A stretch of 64,000 bases of DNA, from the NCBI GenBank assembly GCA_051453625.1, contig JBOZIK010000001.1:101171936-101235935 (forward strand), written 5' to 3'. The position numbers were made by a program, and so were the translations under genes. Position 1 is the stretch's first letter. Each line of letters starts with the position of its first letter. The notes under the pieces were generated by a model. That model searched no databases and had not been told where the DNA came from. It saw only the letters and a list, made by a program, of their open reading frames with translations. Positions 33,974 through 46,087 of this stretch are shown one piece after another. This DNA comes from Welwitschia mirabilis. Its lineage: Eukaryota > Gnetophyta > Gnetopsida > Welwitschiales.

Positions 33974-33986
33974 CCTTCTACTTAGT
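33974..33986. other. Target-site duplication of LINE copy 2, right
   Basis: CCTTCTACTTAGT, identical to 27613-27625, directly outside the LINE 5' end (minus strand GGAGCAGCATAGC). Confidence 0.85.
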
Positions 33987-34636
33987 CTTCTAAATTTTAA
34001 CTATGGACACAAATTCCAATAGTTTTAATTAGGAAAATTCCTCTTCTCACAATGACTAATTCATTTATTTGCTTTTGAAAACTACAATCTTCTTCCCCTC
34101 CTCCTTACTTGAGTTTGCACAAGTGTTTCAGCATCTAATCCATGAAATTTTCCATCACAAACCTTCAATGCTGTCGATGTAAAATGGTTGTTGCCTCCTT
34201 TGCTCCAAAGCCATAGGATCAAACAATAAGAAGCCTTTACAAAGATATATATGCAGGACATTAAGATACTTCACCAAACCTCATCATCCTTGGTATCAAC
34301 CACAATTACAAAGGCCATTAATTGCTTTTTGTATATTCTTACATGCTTTTCCAACTTCACAACCTTATTTATGACTGTTCTTGTGATCTAGTTCATGGCA
34401 TATCCTAGAAAATAAAATACTGACGTTCATAACTCCTTGAATTCCTACAGACCATCTATTTCATTTCATGATTTACAAGAAGTCTATAAACACTCTACTA
34501 ACAATGTCCATGTCATTTTAATCTTTACTAGATCAAGTCCACTATGATCTCTATCACTGCTTATTTCTCATGTCAAACTATACCCCTGCTAGTTAAATCT
34601 GGTATACGAAATGCTAGTTCAGCTTCAACCTTGAAA
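33987..34636. other. No recognisable gene
   Basis: A+T-rich bridge between the LINE and the ~11-kb duplication. It may be the left part of duplication unit 1 whose counterpart is hidden by the gap 46187-46286. I see no exon or element end. Confidence 0.35.
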
Positions 34637-35488
34637 GAAAGAAACAAAAATACTATTGCATCTGCTTCAAGTTAGCACAGCTAGATCTATCATTACAGAA
34701 CTCATAAAATTTTCCATCAATTCAGTAATTGCATTCAATGTTGACTCCATCTGCACATGACATGTTGATTTACCTCAAAGAATCTTCAAGTTTTTTCCAT
34801 CTCTTGTAACACTTATAAGTGTTTCCTTAGTACATGCTACCATTCTCCTTGGCAAGATCCATCCCTATGACCTTCCATTGAGTGAATGCAACCATTCTAA
34901 CTTCATACGATATGTGCTTATGAAGTCACTTGTAAAGTAGGTTTATCTAGATCTTCAAATAAGAACTAAGTATATGAGATATGGGAGGATACAATTTTGG
35001 TATTTAGATATTAACTGAATATTAAATATTGTTCCAACAATTAATCTCCAAAAGATCAAAGATACAACAAAAATACCAATTGACCTGAACTGACTTTAAC
35101 ATACACAAATTTACTACAATTGCTACTAGTTGGCCCAAGTTACATCCAACATGTCAGATTTGGAACACTTGACGATGGCATAGCAAATTTACAACCCAAC
35201 CAACATTCTTGTAAGTGTTAGTAGTGTGGCTAAGTTACATCCTAGCTCTAGTCTTTAATGAAGCTACTATTCAACAGAGCTTCCAACAGTATCTCAATAT
35301 CAAAAGAACTTTATAAAAATTCTCCTTCTTCCCATATCTATATGAAAATATTGAGTCCAGACAGCTTTAAAGAAACTTTCATAAACTGAAAATATTACAA
35401 GAGTACTACTTATTATTAACACTAGAGAAATGTACAGAGTCCAGCAACATCCTGAAGAAGTAAAGAGATAGATAGTTTTTGTACTTAC

Positions 35489-35547
35489 ACCAACAAGGAA
35501 CTGCAGCCACATGGGCCCTCTAACAAATTTCTGAATATAAGGCATTC
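35489..35547 (-). CDS. Candidate internal exon (59 bp), unit 1, unknown gene
   Basis: On minus an acceptor (CTATTTCCAG) opens 59 bp encoding MPYIQKFVRGPMWLQFLVG, closed by a strong donor GTAAGTAC. The entry phase (+2) joins exactly to the exon 37608-37659, giving Gly-Met-Pro at the junction, and it ends in phase 0. In unit 2 (47161-47219) the two differences are both silent and both splice sites are kept. The peptide is hydrophobic with a GPMW core, perhaps part of a membrane protein. I do not recognise the family. No next exon was found downstream. Confidence 0.45.
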
Positions 35548-36192
35548 CTGGAAATAGAGAAATCACGAGATAAAATGCATAAATCTAACTAAACCATTAA
35601 TACAAAAAAAATGTAACTTAACTAATCATCATTTGACCAAACGGAAGAATAAGAGAAAGTACTGTTATGCAAAGGAGCCCTAATGAATGCAATCATTTAG
35701 CACCTTAACAATTCTCTTAATACGTTGGATTCTCTGAAAATAAAGAAAAATGTACCACAATGTAAGTGACACTAATGTGCTAAATTTACTAGGTACAAAA
35801 ATATCTTTTTTAAAGTCCATCCAATTCCTTTTAAGGCATGTAGAAAGAAGAGAAGGATAAATGGATATTGTGAAATAAAACTAAGGAATTTAAACATTCT
35901 GAAACACTAAACTACAAACAGGATTTACATTAATTTTCACATAAAGTTTATCCTTTTGTTCACCTATTGATTCTTGCATTAATATGCCTTTCATTCAGAC
36001 AGTAACCAAAACAGGCAAACAGAGCATATTGCTATTGAGAACTGCCAATTTGGAAAAGACACGTGAATACAACAAACGCTAAACTCTCTGCACTTACACC
36101 ACTTTCAAACCAAGATATGTTTATGTCAGTTTATTTAAAAGTTTAAGAGCTTTACTTAAAATGAAAACAAAATATTTGGAAGTGGAAATGTA

Positions 36193-36302
36193 TCAGTCAT
36201 AAAAGCTAATAAGAATGTGTTTGTTGGCCTGCATGTAAGCAGTTTTGATGTCATTCTCCAAGATATTTACATCAAAATCCTCAAGCTTCCTGAAAATTTT
36301 GC
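36193..36302 (-). CDS. Possible alternative terminal exon, unit 1 only
   Basis: After an acceptor (GTTTCCAG) an open stretch reads KIFRKLEDFDVNILENDIK then TAYMQANKHILISFYD and a stop. Its phase also fits the donor of the exon 37608-37659. It lies inside the ~650 bp that unit 2 lacks, and the unit-2 remnant has lost the AG. It could be chance or an unrelated gene fragment. Confidence 0.25.
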
Positions 36303-37607
36303 CTGGAAACTAGGAAGTGCAATTATATGTAACATTGGTCCTTTTTTAACATAAGCTATGTTCTGAGGCAAAAAGACTAAACCTGTTCCTTCGAAATAAT
36401 AAGAAATGTCCATTAAACTTGGAACACGTTCTCAATTTCTTTTGCAAAATTTGCTATTTCATTGGAAACAACACAGTTGCCTTTCCTTTTTTATGAAAAT
36501 ACTGGAGCCAACTAAATGTTTATGTCCATTTGTGCAAAAAGTGCATTATAAAAATTACTATATTGTGCAACATCAATTTGAAAACTCTTAGTTTATAAAT
36601 TTCTAAAATGTACAAACAGGTTCTGCAAATGAATCTTTTTATTTATCACATCTAGATGATGAGAGCATCTTTAACCATTGTATCTCACTTTAACAGAATC
36701 AAGCTCTTTGATTCTAATAGACCACTGGTTAATATGCCCTGTATCTTTACTAAGAAGCTACAATGTCTTAAGTCTTTCCAAGGTACTTAGTTTTTGATAG
36801 GCAGCGAGAAGCATGATGAGCCATCACAATGTCTAAGTGATTTAATGTACTTAGTTTTTGACATGTCCCAAACACCATCATGAATCTATATTAACTTATT
36901 TTTATATATAAAATACTATTGAATATTTTGAATGCATTTGATACTACTAAATGTTTTCAATATAGATCTTCATATTTATACCTGTAAATATTTTTTATTT
37001 TATTATTATAATTTAAACATAATGTGTTTCTTAATAATGTTTTTCCTTTTGGGGGGTGGGAAGCTTGAAGGATCTCCTTTTAAATTTTAAGGTGATGTTA
37101 TACCACTACGGTTGATGAATTTCTGACTATAAACTTCCTTAGTATTGTTACATATTTTTAATATATAGATATATGTTTTAAATGTTTATTTTTATTTTAT
37201 AACATCTTTAAAAGGTTAAAGTATTTTTTAACAATTATTTTAGGCATTGCTAATGGGATAAAAGTCTAACTGACAGGACACTCATCCTTCAAAAGCTTAT
37301 AGATGACTTGACTAGGTATACGAAGAGACCTAGGGCTTAAGGAAATTATTAGTTTGCACGATTGTGGTGGCTATATTCCAAGAAAGTATAATCACTAAAA
37401 GTTTCAAGTTCAATATGATGGTAGACACTTTTTTAACTTAAAAAATGAAAAAATTCTTTTTCTAATTGAAAAGATGAGTCATAAATTACGTACTCACCTT
37501 GATTCTTTCAATCCAAAAAAAATAGCAAAGAAAGCTGGTCAAAAATCAAGTTAAAAAAAAAATGAAAGAAAAGGGAAAAATAATAGAACATATAGACAGC
37601 ATCTCAC

Positions 37608-37659
37608 CATGGTTGAATCCATAAAAAGCACTTGCACTTCCTCCAAGAGCAGTGCCAAT
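37608..37659 (-). CDS. Candidate exon (52 bp), unit 1, unknown gene
   Basis: On minus ATAG opens 52 bp encoding GTALGGSASAFYGFNH after an initial Ile, closed by the donor GTGAGAT. It ends in phase 1 and joins in frame to the exon 35489-35547 across a ~2-kb intron. The Gly/Ala/Ser-rich sequence suits a membrane helix. Unit 2 (48666-48717) has one change, Ala to Val, and identical splice sites. The acceptor has only a weak pyrimidine tract. Family not recognised. Confidence 0.45.
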
Positions 37660-37716
37660 CTATCCCATGAATGTCAATGAATCAGTTTTCTTTCTTCAGC
37701 GTACGCAATCACTTAC

Positions 37717-37788
37717 AGACAAACAAAGGTACAATACCACAGAGAAGCTGTCACGGATAAACGGTGAAAGGCTCCAACTGCTTGCCTC
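37717..37788 (-). other. Doubtful upstream exon, unit 1
   Basis: On minus a TATGTTCAG acceptor and a GTAAGTG donor enclose 72 bp that are open in two frames (EASSWSLSPFIRDSFSVV, or RQAVGAFHRLSVTASLWYC). In unit 2 the donor is changed to CTTAAGTG. Either unit 2 is a broken copy or this is not an exon. Confidence 0.2.
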
Positions 37789-37848
37789 CTGAACATAAAA
37801 TTCGGAATTCATTTATGTTATATATCCATGTTTCCAATCAAGCAAAAA

Positions 37849-38239
37849 TCAAACAGATTTAAAAATCTGAACGTATTTGTCAAGTAAAACAAGCAATTTA
37901 GGCAGAAATATTCTTGCATGAACATGTACTAATGTAATAATTTGAGCTTCGATGAACCTCTTCTTAAGCCATTCGAATTTTCTTAACGCTCGCAGGAATT
38001 CAACAAATAAAGGCATCGACTGAGAGTCTGTAGCCGATACTCTACCAGGTCTCTGGAAAGAGGACCCGCACAACGTGGGCAAGTGTCCGGCAAAGTAAAG
38101 GAAACCGGCTCTGCTCTTCTACAATCACGATCTGATCTGTCCATTTTGAGCGCTGGGCAAGCATGAACCTCCTTACGCTACCAAAGCTAACGCTGTTTTC
38201 ATTTAGCTTCACAAGCCAGATCACTGACGCAGAAGCCAC
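37849..38239 (-). other. Open region upstream of the exons, possible first exon, unit 1
   Basis: Two overlapping open frames. One starts MASASVIWLVKLNENSVSFG (38239), continues RFMLAQRSKWT and ends near a CCTG|GTAGAGT donor-like site at about 38046. The other reads SSFQRPGRVSATDSQSMPLF then VEFLRALRKFEWLKKRFIEA. Unit 2 keeps both frames, with a 3-bp indel, but many changes alter residues, so selection is doubtful. It could be a 5' exon with an N-terminal targeting sequence, or non-coding. Confidence 0.25.
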
Positions 38240-38599
38240 TGCATAAATCTAAAACCAGTATTTTTAGGAACGGGCATGTGAAGTTTGAAAATATATCATA
38301 AATGTGTTATAATGTGTAGAGGTTTATTGGAGTGTAGGATGGTGGTTTAACAAATCGGTTTAAATTTTTGCATGCCTTATTTAACACATTACAAGGCCTT
38401 CTAAGTTTATAGGACCTCTAAGTTTGATAAGCTCAAATGTATTCGTTATTATATGATTAATCATTCTTATTTTTAAATAAATTAATTTATTATCATAAAT
38501 AAAATATTAATATAATTGAGTAAGAACATCTTTAAAAAATTAAAATAAGTTATTATGTAAATAATATTATGATTGTGTCACAATCTAACAAAGAAAAGG

Positions 38600-39560
38600 C
38601 AAGAGCTACACAACAAAGGTTGAGTGAATGAAAAAGGAGTGTAGGCTGAAAATTATCTCGAAGAAATCAATAACCTACATTGTTCATGTGATGCCTGGAA
38701 TTAAATGGAAAATTAGAATGGTTTATAGTTACAACAAAAGGTACTCAAGATGATGTCTATCTTAGAATAACCATGCACAATTGGCATAAGGTCAACTCTA
38801 TGAAGAGTTTGATGGAGAAATTTTAGACGAAATGTAGTTCTTGGATTAAGTAGGTTTTGTCAACTAAAGCTAAACGCCTTCTAGCTTCGACTATCATTAC
38901 AAACACTACTAGATACTATTGCTTTATTATTGCCCGTTATCAAATACTTAGGAATCAACTAAGTCAATGAATAAGGAAATTTGTGTCGTCCAAAGGTAAA
39001 AACAAAGAAGTGATACACTTAGTGAAATGGGAAAGAGTTGTGCAGTCTAAAGAATTAAGAGGATGGGGCTTATATAAGATTGAGGACTATGCTCTAATGG
39101 GATTAGAAAAATTAGCATGTTAGATCGCAAAAAGGGATGACACTCCATGGATTACGTTAATGGATCATAAATATCAAAGATGATAATAAGATATAGATGG
39201 TTCTGCGTTATAGAAGATGTTGTATAAAGTGTAAACAAAACTAGATATTATGAAGGTGATTTTGATGGATGTTGAAGGATAGATTTGATTAAAATATATC
39301 ACAAAAAGGACAATTAAAAGAAGCTTTAAAAAGGGGTGTTCTTTCAAAAAAAAATATATTTTTATGGTTACTTAATAAAGAAGTAATATTAAGAAGATAA
39401 CACCCATTTATAAAAAGCTTTTAAATTAGTCTAACTTGTCTAATCTGTGAAGATCATGATGAGGATCCTAAATATATATTCTTCAAGATCATATGGAGCA
39501 CATGCTTATGGCATCATGTATGGAATGACACAATGGAGCTTACAATGTTGGAATTTTGAA
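38600..39560 (+). pseudogene. LINE ORF2 3' fragment, unit 1
   Basis: On plus, scattered matches to the part of ORF2 after RT: VYLRITMHNWHKVNS, TKAKRLLASTIITN, HLVKWERVVQSKELRGWGLY then KIEDYALMGLEKLA ('W..VC.PK..GGLG..D....N.ALL.KW'), and zf-RVT SLTCLICEDHDEDPKYIFFK followed by LWHHVW. Many stops. Orientation is opposite to the LINEs at 21-34 kb. A 10-N gap lies just downstream. Confidence 0.7.
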
Positions 39561-39612
39561 AAATAGTTCATGACTAGAGTTTTTTAGGTTTCCTGTTATG
39601 AANNNNNNNNNN

Positions 39613-40390
39613 GTGATTGAAAACAACTTGATTTTTCAACTTTCATCCCTCCTCCTAGTATAACTGTTTTTGCAAAGAGATTTGAATGCATGGTTTGAAG
39701 TATGAAGAGATAAAATGGGCATTTCTTCTACTAATGAACCAACCTCGTGTGCCATTTACTAAGTGAATAGTGAGCTATAAGACAAAGGATCAAATTGTTG
39801 AGTTGGGAAGAAACACTCCTTAAATGGCAAGGTAATCCTAGCATTAGTACAACAAAATTATTTAGGAAATAGAAGCAAAAGTGGACAAAATTCATAGCTC
39901 TAAACATTCCTTTCACTATGGGCTATAGTGTTGAAATATTATTTGTAAAAGATCTCAAGTATTAAAAACATATCCATTAGTCTTAAGTAATTCTCCAAAA
40001 ATAAAAATGTAATGAGAAATTTTGGCTTGATTTTAACTCTCTAGAAGGTCACCCAACACAAATGATGAATTATTGATTGCATACCATCCTAAACACTTAA
40101 GAACCATAAGGGTGTCTTTGTCTTGTCTTAAGAATGTTGTTCCTATCTCCTCCTCTTGAGTTTTCTTTCCTTTCCCTCCTAATTCTCTTAAGGGTCATCC
40201 CCCTTCCACTACCCTTACCCCACCCCGTTTAAGTTGCCTTCCATGGAGGTGGTTCTCTGAGAAGCGTTTTCTAATAAATCCTCTCCTCCCTTGTCTTCTT
40301 TATCCTCTAAGAAGATGATCTTATCCCTCCTATAACACTCTTCTCCATTACCTTCCTTGTTCCTACTACCTGTTCCTATTCCTAAATATG
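39613..40390. other. No gene; LINE tail and pyrimidine-rich spacer
   Basis: The first part continues the LINE fragment without readable domains. 40120-40380 is pyrimidine-rich on plus (CTCCTCTTGAG-type runs) and is repeated at 51220-51480. Confidence 0.4.
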
Positions 40391-41635
40391 AGTGTTACAT
40401 CCCACATTTTATAAACTTTTCATTACTCAACTATTAGACATGTCAATCCCTTAATTACACAATAGTTTTTTTATACTTTTAACACATAACCCTTATCTGA
40501 TTAGATGCTTTATGAAAAATAATGTTTAGAGTTATAACCAATAATGTCATATAAGTTTGTTATGTCAAATATATACATTGTGCGTAATTTTAAGCTATTG
40601 ATACTTGTATGATTTTTTAAGTAATTAACCTTGGTTTTTTATAATTTTTCATAGTTTTGATATTTTTGATAATTATTTTATGAAAACTATTATTTCTCAT
40701 GAGAAAAAATTATAAATAAAAGCTATATAAAATTATAAATAAAAGCTATACAAATGTTAAAATTAAACAATTCTTTTTATGTGAAGGCATTTAATTTACA
40801 TGGTAAAATTAGTAAATTGAAAATTCTACAAGAAGGTGAAAACTAATAATAAAATATTTACATAATGGTGTATGAAATATTTGTATGACTCACTTATTCA
40901 TGTGTTTCATTCAAGGTGAGAAAGCAAATATACTTCATAAAAGTAAATGGTTAATGTATTTTGTAAAAGAACTGGATTAAAAAAATGAGTGTACTACATT
41001 CTATTATAACATATTATTTCTTATGTTTTATGTTGATAGATTTGATAGATCATGAAATTAATGAGCATGTGAATAATCATATTCACTCTTACCTATAAAT
41101 CAAAAAGTATGAATAAGTAGATTTTACTCTATCATGAGTTTGATTCTTTTTGGTATTAGTAAAACTTCATAGTATATAAAATAGTTAGTTTCTTATTTAT
41201 TGAGATTGAAAAATTTGTCTCATTCTAGCACATGTTAACTTTAAAATTGGTACATAAAAAAAGATCTATTATTTCAATGCATATTATACATTATTTAATG
41301 TATGTTTTGAATTGAATAAATGTAGTTATGAGTTTATGAAGGATTCAAAAAAAAAAAGTAGCATGATAAAATAATATATTTAATTAACCTTGTTAATCAA
41401 AGTAAGAGAATTACTTGTCTTGGGTATCTATATGAGTCATAAATGTGATGTCCTCTTGTCATTCACACATTATTGTCATATATCACTCAAGCTCATCCCA
41501 CTTGTTAGTTATTAATCGTATCTAGCTCAATGTCATCAATCTTATTTGATTTATTGTGATCATATTACCTTATAGGCAAAATAATGTGTATTGTCTTTGA
41601 CTAATTGGATCAAGAACCTTTGGTCTATCATTTAC

Positions 41636-41643
41636 TATAAATA
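41636..41643 (+). promoter_or_regulatory. TATA box of the LTR-like repeat, unit 1
   Basis: TATAAATA followed by a CTCTTCCCTCTC initiator-like stretch. Both are conserved at 52701 in unit 2, in a region where neighbouring bases have diverged. Confidence 0.45.
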
Positions 41644-44509
41644 CATCTCTTCCCTCTCTTAAAAACTAAGTACATGCTACTTAATTTCCTTCTCATTCTT
41701 CTATCTTCTTCTCTTCTTATCCTTTTACCTTTGGAGTGTGGAGCTTAAAGCCTAAAGCTTGAAGCTTAGGACTTGGAGCTAAGGATCTTGTACCTCATAA
41801 TTTCATGAAATCTTCATCAATATTCATCAAGTAGTAGTCTCCAATCATTACTTTTCCAAGTAGGTTTCCCCTATTAACTTTGTTTCTATGTTGTCTATTT
41901 TTCTTAAGAAAATTAGTGGCATAATAGAGTATTAGGACATTGCATTTGGTTATTTTAATATTTGTTTTATCAAAATTATTCCTTTCATTAGGCTCAAACT
42001 GAGATGAAGGATATATTTAAGGAATCCCTTCATATGCTTGGTTGATGAGGTTACCAATGGGAAATTTTGGCTAAGTAGCCAAGGGGTTTACTTTAGTATT
42101 TTAGTAATCATGATTATTGTGCATTGTGGATTATTGAATGATTTATTTTTTTTGCATTTCTCTTATGCATCGAGTCTACAATAGAATTCTCTTATTAAGG
42201 TGGATCGTCCAACCCTATATCTCATGTACACAAGGTAGTCCATGTCAATTCTAAGGTTTATTGAATTTGTCTACTTTAAATTAATCTTGTGCATTGATTT
42301 TTCCTGATTAATGTAGATTTATATTAGTAATCATTCACTTTATAAATAATCTAAAATAATTATTTTAATTATTTATATAATTGCTTAAATTTATTTATGG
42401 ATTTTTATATTCTTGTTATAGCTAGAGTTCAATTTATATTTCAAAACATTAAGACAACCTAAGAATATCATAACTTATTAAGTATTAAATAAAATTTAAT
42501 AGGTTTATTATTTAATCCTATAATTCTATTAAGATTATAAAAATTTTAAAATATTAACTTTTCTAAAGCTCAATAAGTTTTTTAAAATTATTTTATGAAA
42601 ATAACTTAAAAATAAAAAGAGAAAACAATAAGCAAATAGTTTCAATTTATATAATTAATAGATAATATTTCAAAGTAAATGACTAGTCTCAGTTGTAGAG
42701 AATTAGGTAGGCTTTTCAAAGAGCCTTAATCACTTAAAAAGATAAAATCACCCTAAATCATCTTAGTCACCTCTTTAGTATAGTATGGTGTTATAACAAT
42801 GCTAAAAATTTAGACAGTTTTTACACTTAAGGAATGATCATAGAAAATATATTTGTAAGAATGTAAACTTTAGAAAGTTTATTTTTGAAGATTATATTAT
42901 GAGTAAAGTTTAACAAAACTATTATAATTTACTTTTTCCTTTGTAAGTAAGTCATTATTAATTTTTACTTGTGATGTCCTTTGAAAATCAAAGAAAACCT
43001 ATATTTAATTTCATTAATTACAAAAACTTTATCCAATAAAATTATGCTAATAGTTTAATAATTTAAGATGGATATTAATTAAAATAATTTTATTTTATAT
43101 CATTTTTACTAAATGTTCTTTAGTAAAGTATAATGTTTACCTTTCTCATTAGGGGCTTCGGTTTTGAAGAATAAGTGAAATTCTTATTTAGGATAAGCTA
43201 AGTTTGACTAACTAGTTATTAAAGGAATGTGTACTTTAATGTTATTTTAATTTTGTAATGTTATTAATACTTTTTAATATATATGAAGTCCTCCTCTTTT
43301 TTACTTACTTTTATTTTAATACATGTATTTAAAAACTTATGAGGGTTTTGACTTTAACAATCTAGTTAAGTTAATTAGTTCTTTTGTTTTTTATTTTCTT
43401 TATTTATTTTACAGTTAGATGAATTTAAAGTAAGCATCACATCTCGTGTTTCTATTTTTCTCTTCATTAATCATATTCATGTTAAAATTTACTAATTTTA
43501 CTTAGAGTGAGGGGTTTTAAAGAGGGCATAGTCTCATACATAGAATATTTGTTTTTCAAAAAGAACTTTAACAGAGCATTATGATTTATTTGAAAGGTCC
43601 TATTAATAATGTAAAATAAAATAAATCTATTTTCAATAGTTTGATTACCCTTACTATATTTGTATAATGCATTGATCTTCTAATATATAAAATAAAGATT
43701 ATGTATGTTTTTTCCTTTTATGTATGATTGTTTGGAATAAAATAAACTTAATAAACTTAGAATTATTTTTTTAGGTAAATAATCATCTAGATATTCATAT
43801 TAATTTGGATTGTATGCATAAATTTATGTGGTGTATTCATCAAATGATAACTAGATCAAGATAATCCTAATAACTATCACCCCCATGCTTAGATTTCATT
43901 ATCAAAGTGGGTTGCATTACTTTTTTCTCCATTAATATATAAAACCCTTTTGAAAGTGGATTTAATCATTACTATCCTACCATACTCATGTATGATCTTA
44001 CTTTGGCTTAATAACCCAAGCCCTTGGTGTCAAAGAATAATGTTGCACCAGATTAGAATGTTTCAAGGAATATAAGTCACTTGTAAACATGCATCCACCT
44101 CATGTATCTTTTATTGCCTTTTTGATAATATATTGAAGTGATGTCTAAGCATATGAAGCTGGCCTTAGCCATCTTAATTATAGTTTAGGACGCAAAGTAA
44201 AACTAACTCACTTCTTAATCATGGCAGGATATCAAGTTAAAATGCTATTAGTAGACGTTACACCCTCTTAATATATTAGTTAGGAGTTGTTCCAAACCTA
44301 CACTATATGTATTATAATAAGTTTACATATTATCAACCATATAGAATATATCTATATTTAATGAAAAACTAGAAATAAATATAAGATACAAAAGTATCAC
44401 ATTATTATTTATTACGATGTAGTTTGTATGTGTAAAACATATAAAAAATTCAATAATTATCTAGAGAATTTATTCATTCAAATAAGAAAGTAACTTTGAT
44501 TCTAAGCAT

Positions 44510-44625
44510 GAAAAATGAAAGAATAATGCAATGATGAATGAGATGCAATGAATGTAAAATGCAATTAAATGAAATGAAATGAATTGAAATGCAATATTAT
44601 GAAAATGAAATTCAATTCCTAATGT
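44510..44625. repeat. ATGAA/AATGC-rich low-complexity tract, unit 1
   Basis: Irregular repeats of GAAATGAAATGAATTGAAATG and ATGCAATGAATG type, repeated at 55680-55790. Such tracts occur in untranslated regions of large plant gypsy elements. Confidence 0.6.
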
Positions 44626-45982
44626 AATCAATTAATCACATGCACTAACTTAATGTCATCAAAGTTGGTTCTTATATTCTATGTCAACACCAAGACTAAT
44701 CTAATTAAATATCAATTTGATTTTAACATAAAGTATAAGTTAGAGAAGATGAATAATTAAGAGAATACAAATTATCTTTATTAATCAAATTATAATAACA
44801 TCCACTTATTAATAGTAATCGTTCAATGAAGGAGTCTCAGCCCAACACCAAAGAAAACACCTCTCACAAGTCAAGATGGATTTCTTACCCAAATGAACTT
44901 TAATCATCATTAGTTTTCTTGGAGGAATAAAATGGATGCCTAAGGGGAATATTTATATGTTTAAAGTAGTGATTTAAAATGGTAATGGCTGTAAACCAAA
45001 AAGGTATAATTACATTAACAATTTATTAACTATTGGATTAGTTTTTATATTAATTTCAGTAGCCATTCTTTTAGGATTCATTCGAATGATCATGGTGGAT
45101 GATTCTTAACTTCCAATAACTACCCTTCACATGCCTTTTTGGTGAAATTGCTTACCTTCATCTGGATGATCTTATGGATGAAGCTTTTTTCCTATGGAAA
45201 TGATCTTTAATCTCATTCCTTAAGCAAATGCTAATATCTTAGGTTTCAAACCATCAAAATCATCCTCTAAGCATCTCAATTAATCAAGTTAATTCTTATG
45301 CAATGTCATGATGTTATTAATCAAATTGTTTCCTATGTATTTCATTTTGTAGAAAGACATTACTTATCATTTGATTTTATTGAAAGAGATCATAGATGGA
45401 TCAATACTTAAAATCATTCAAAAGGTATCAAGAATGATGTGAAACTATGCTTTTTACAATCACTGTGATAACTAAGCATAGTTGTCCTAATTTCCTTGTA
45501 AACTTGTCATAGGTCTGAAAGAATACTTTAAAACCATATTAAATGTGGCTAATTTGGCCTCATAGTGTAGCCCCCCACTGAGTATCAATTAGAAAGCCAA
45601 ATTGATAAGATACATAATCCAATTAATCTTAAAAATGAATTTTAGCAAGCTTACCATATAGGTTCATAATTTAGTAAATCTCCTATCCCTTAGTTAGTAT
45701 AATCAATATAGGATCTTCATCCACCTAGATTCTTCTAGATAACTAGGTGGACAATGATTAATTAAATTAGTTTTCAAAAATTATTCATTCTCTTGACTTC
45801 TTTGGAGCATACATTAACCTCGATTATGCCTGTGAAAATCCTATATAGTTATCTTATGATAAGTACTCCATGAAAATGTTCAAATAACATGATTTTCCTA
45901 CATTATTCCCCCACTAGACGGTTGACATGAATGACAATGAGAAAATAGAAAGCTAAAAAATGACAGAGAAATTATAAGCCAA

Positions 45983-45985
<3 letters not shown>

Positions 45986-46015
<30 letters not shown>
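45986..46015. repeat. (TA)n microsatellite
   Basis: About 14 TA units. It falls in the ~320-bp segment that unit 2 lacks. Confidence 0.9.
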
Positions 46016-46018
<3 letters not shown>

Positions 46019-46029
46019 GTTTGAAAATC

Positions 46030-46087
46030 AAATATCTCCATACAATGGTGGTGGAATGAAATATCTCCATACAATGGTGGTGGAATG
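46030..46087. repeat. Perfect 29-bp tandem duplication
   Basis: Two identical units, 46030-46058 and 46059-46087, starting AAATATCTCCATACAATGG. Being identical in a region where older repeats have diverged, it is recent. Confidence 0.9.

Larger units (their letters stand above)
40391..45980 (+). repeat. A+T-rich LTR-like DNA, unit 1
   Basis: Begins TGTTACATCCCACATTTTAT, a start typical of long Ty3/gypsy LTRs in plants. It carries a TATA box at 41636 followed by a pyrimidine-rich stretch, as expected for an LTR promoter and leader. GACGTTACA at about 44264 may be the inverted right end, but no matching target duplication was found, so the end is unsure. At about 45570 and 45905 the minus strand has AGTGGGGGGCTAC- and AGTGGGGGAATAATG-type purine tracts like gypsy priming sites. 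No coding domain seen. Confidence 0.4.

Noticed and set aside
34637-36290. ~650-bp insertion in unit 1 (35640-36290)
   Set aside because: No target duplication or element ends at the borders; a deletion in unit 2 explains it better.
37717-37788. Third exon of the candidate host gene
   Set aside because: Donor is lost in unit 2 and neither frame clearly continues into the next exon; listed only as doubtful.
40391-44264. A single 3.9-kb LTR from TGTTACATCCC to GACGTTACA
   Set aside because: The ends look inverted, as in gypsy LTRs, but no target duplication (ATGAG against CCCTC) and no primer-binding site follows, so I kept only a general LTR-like call.
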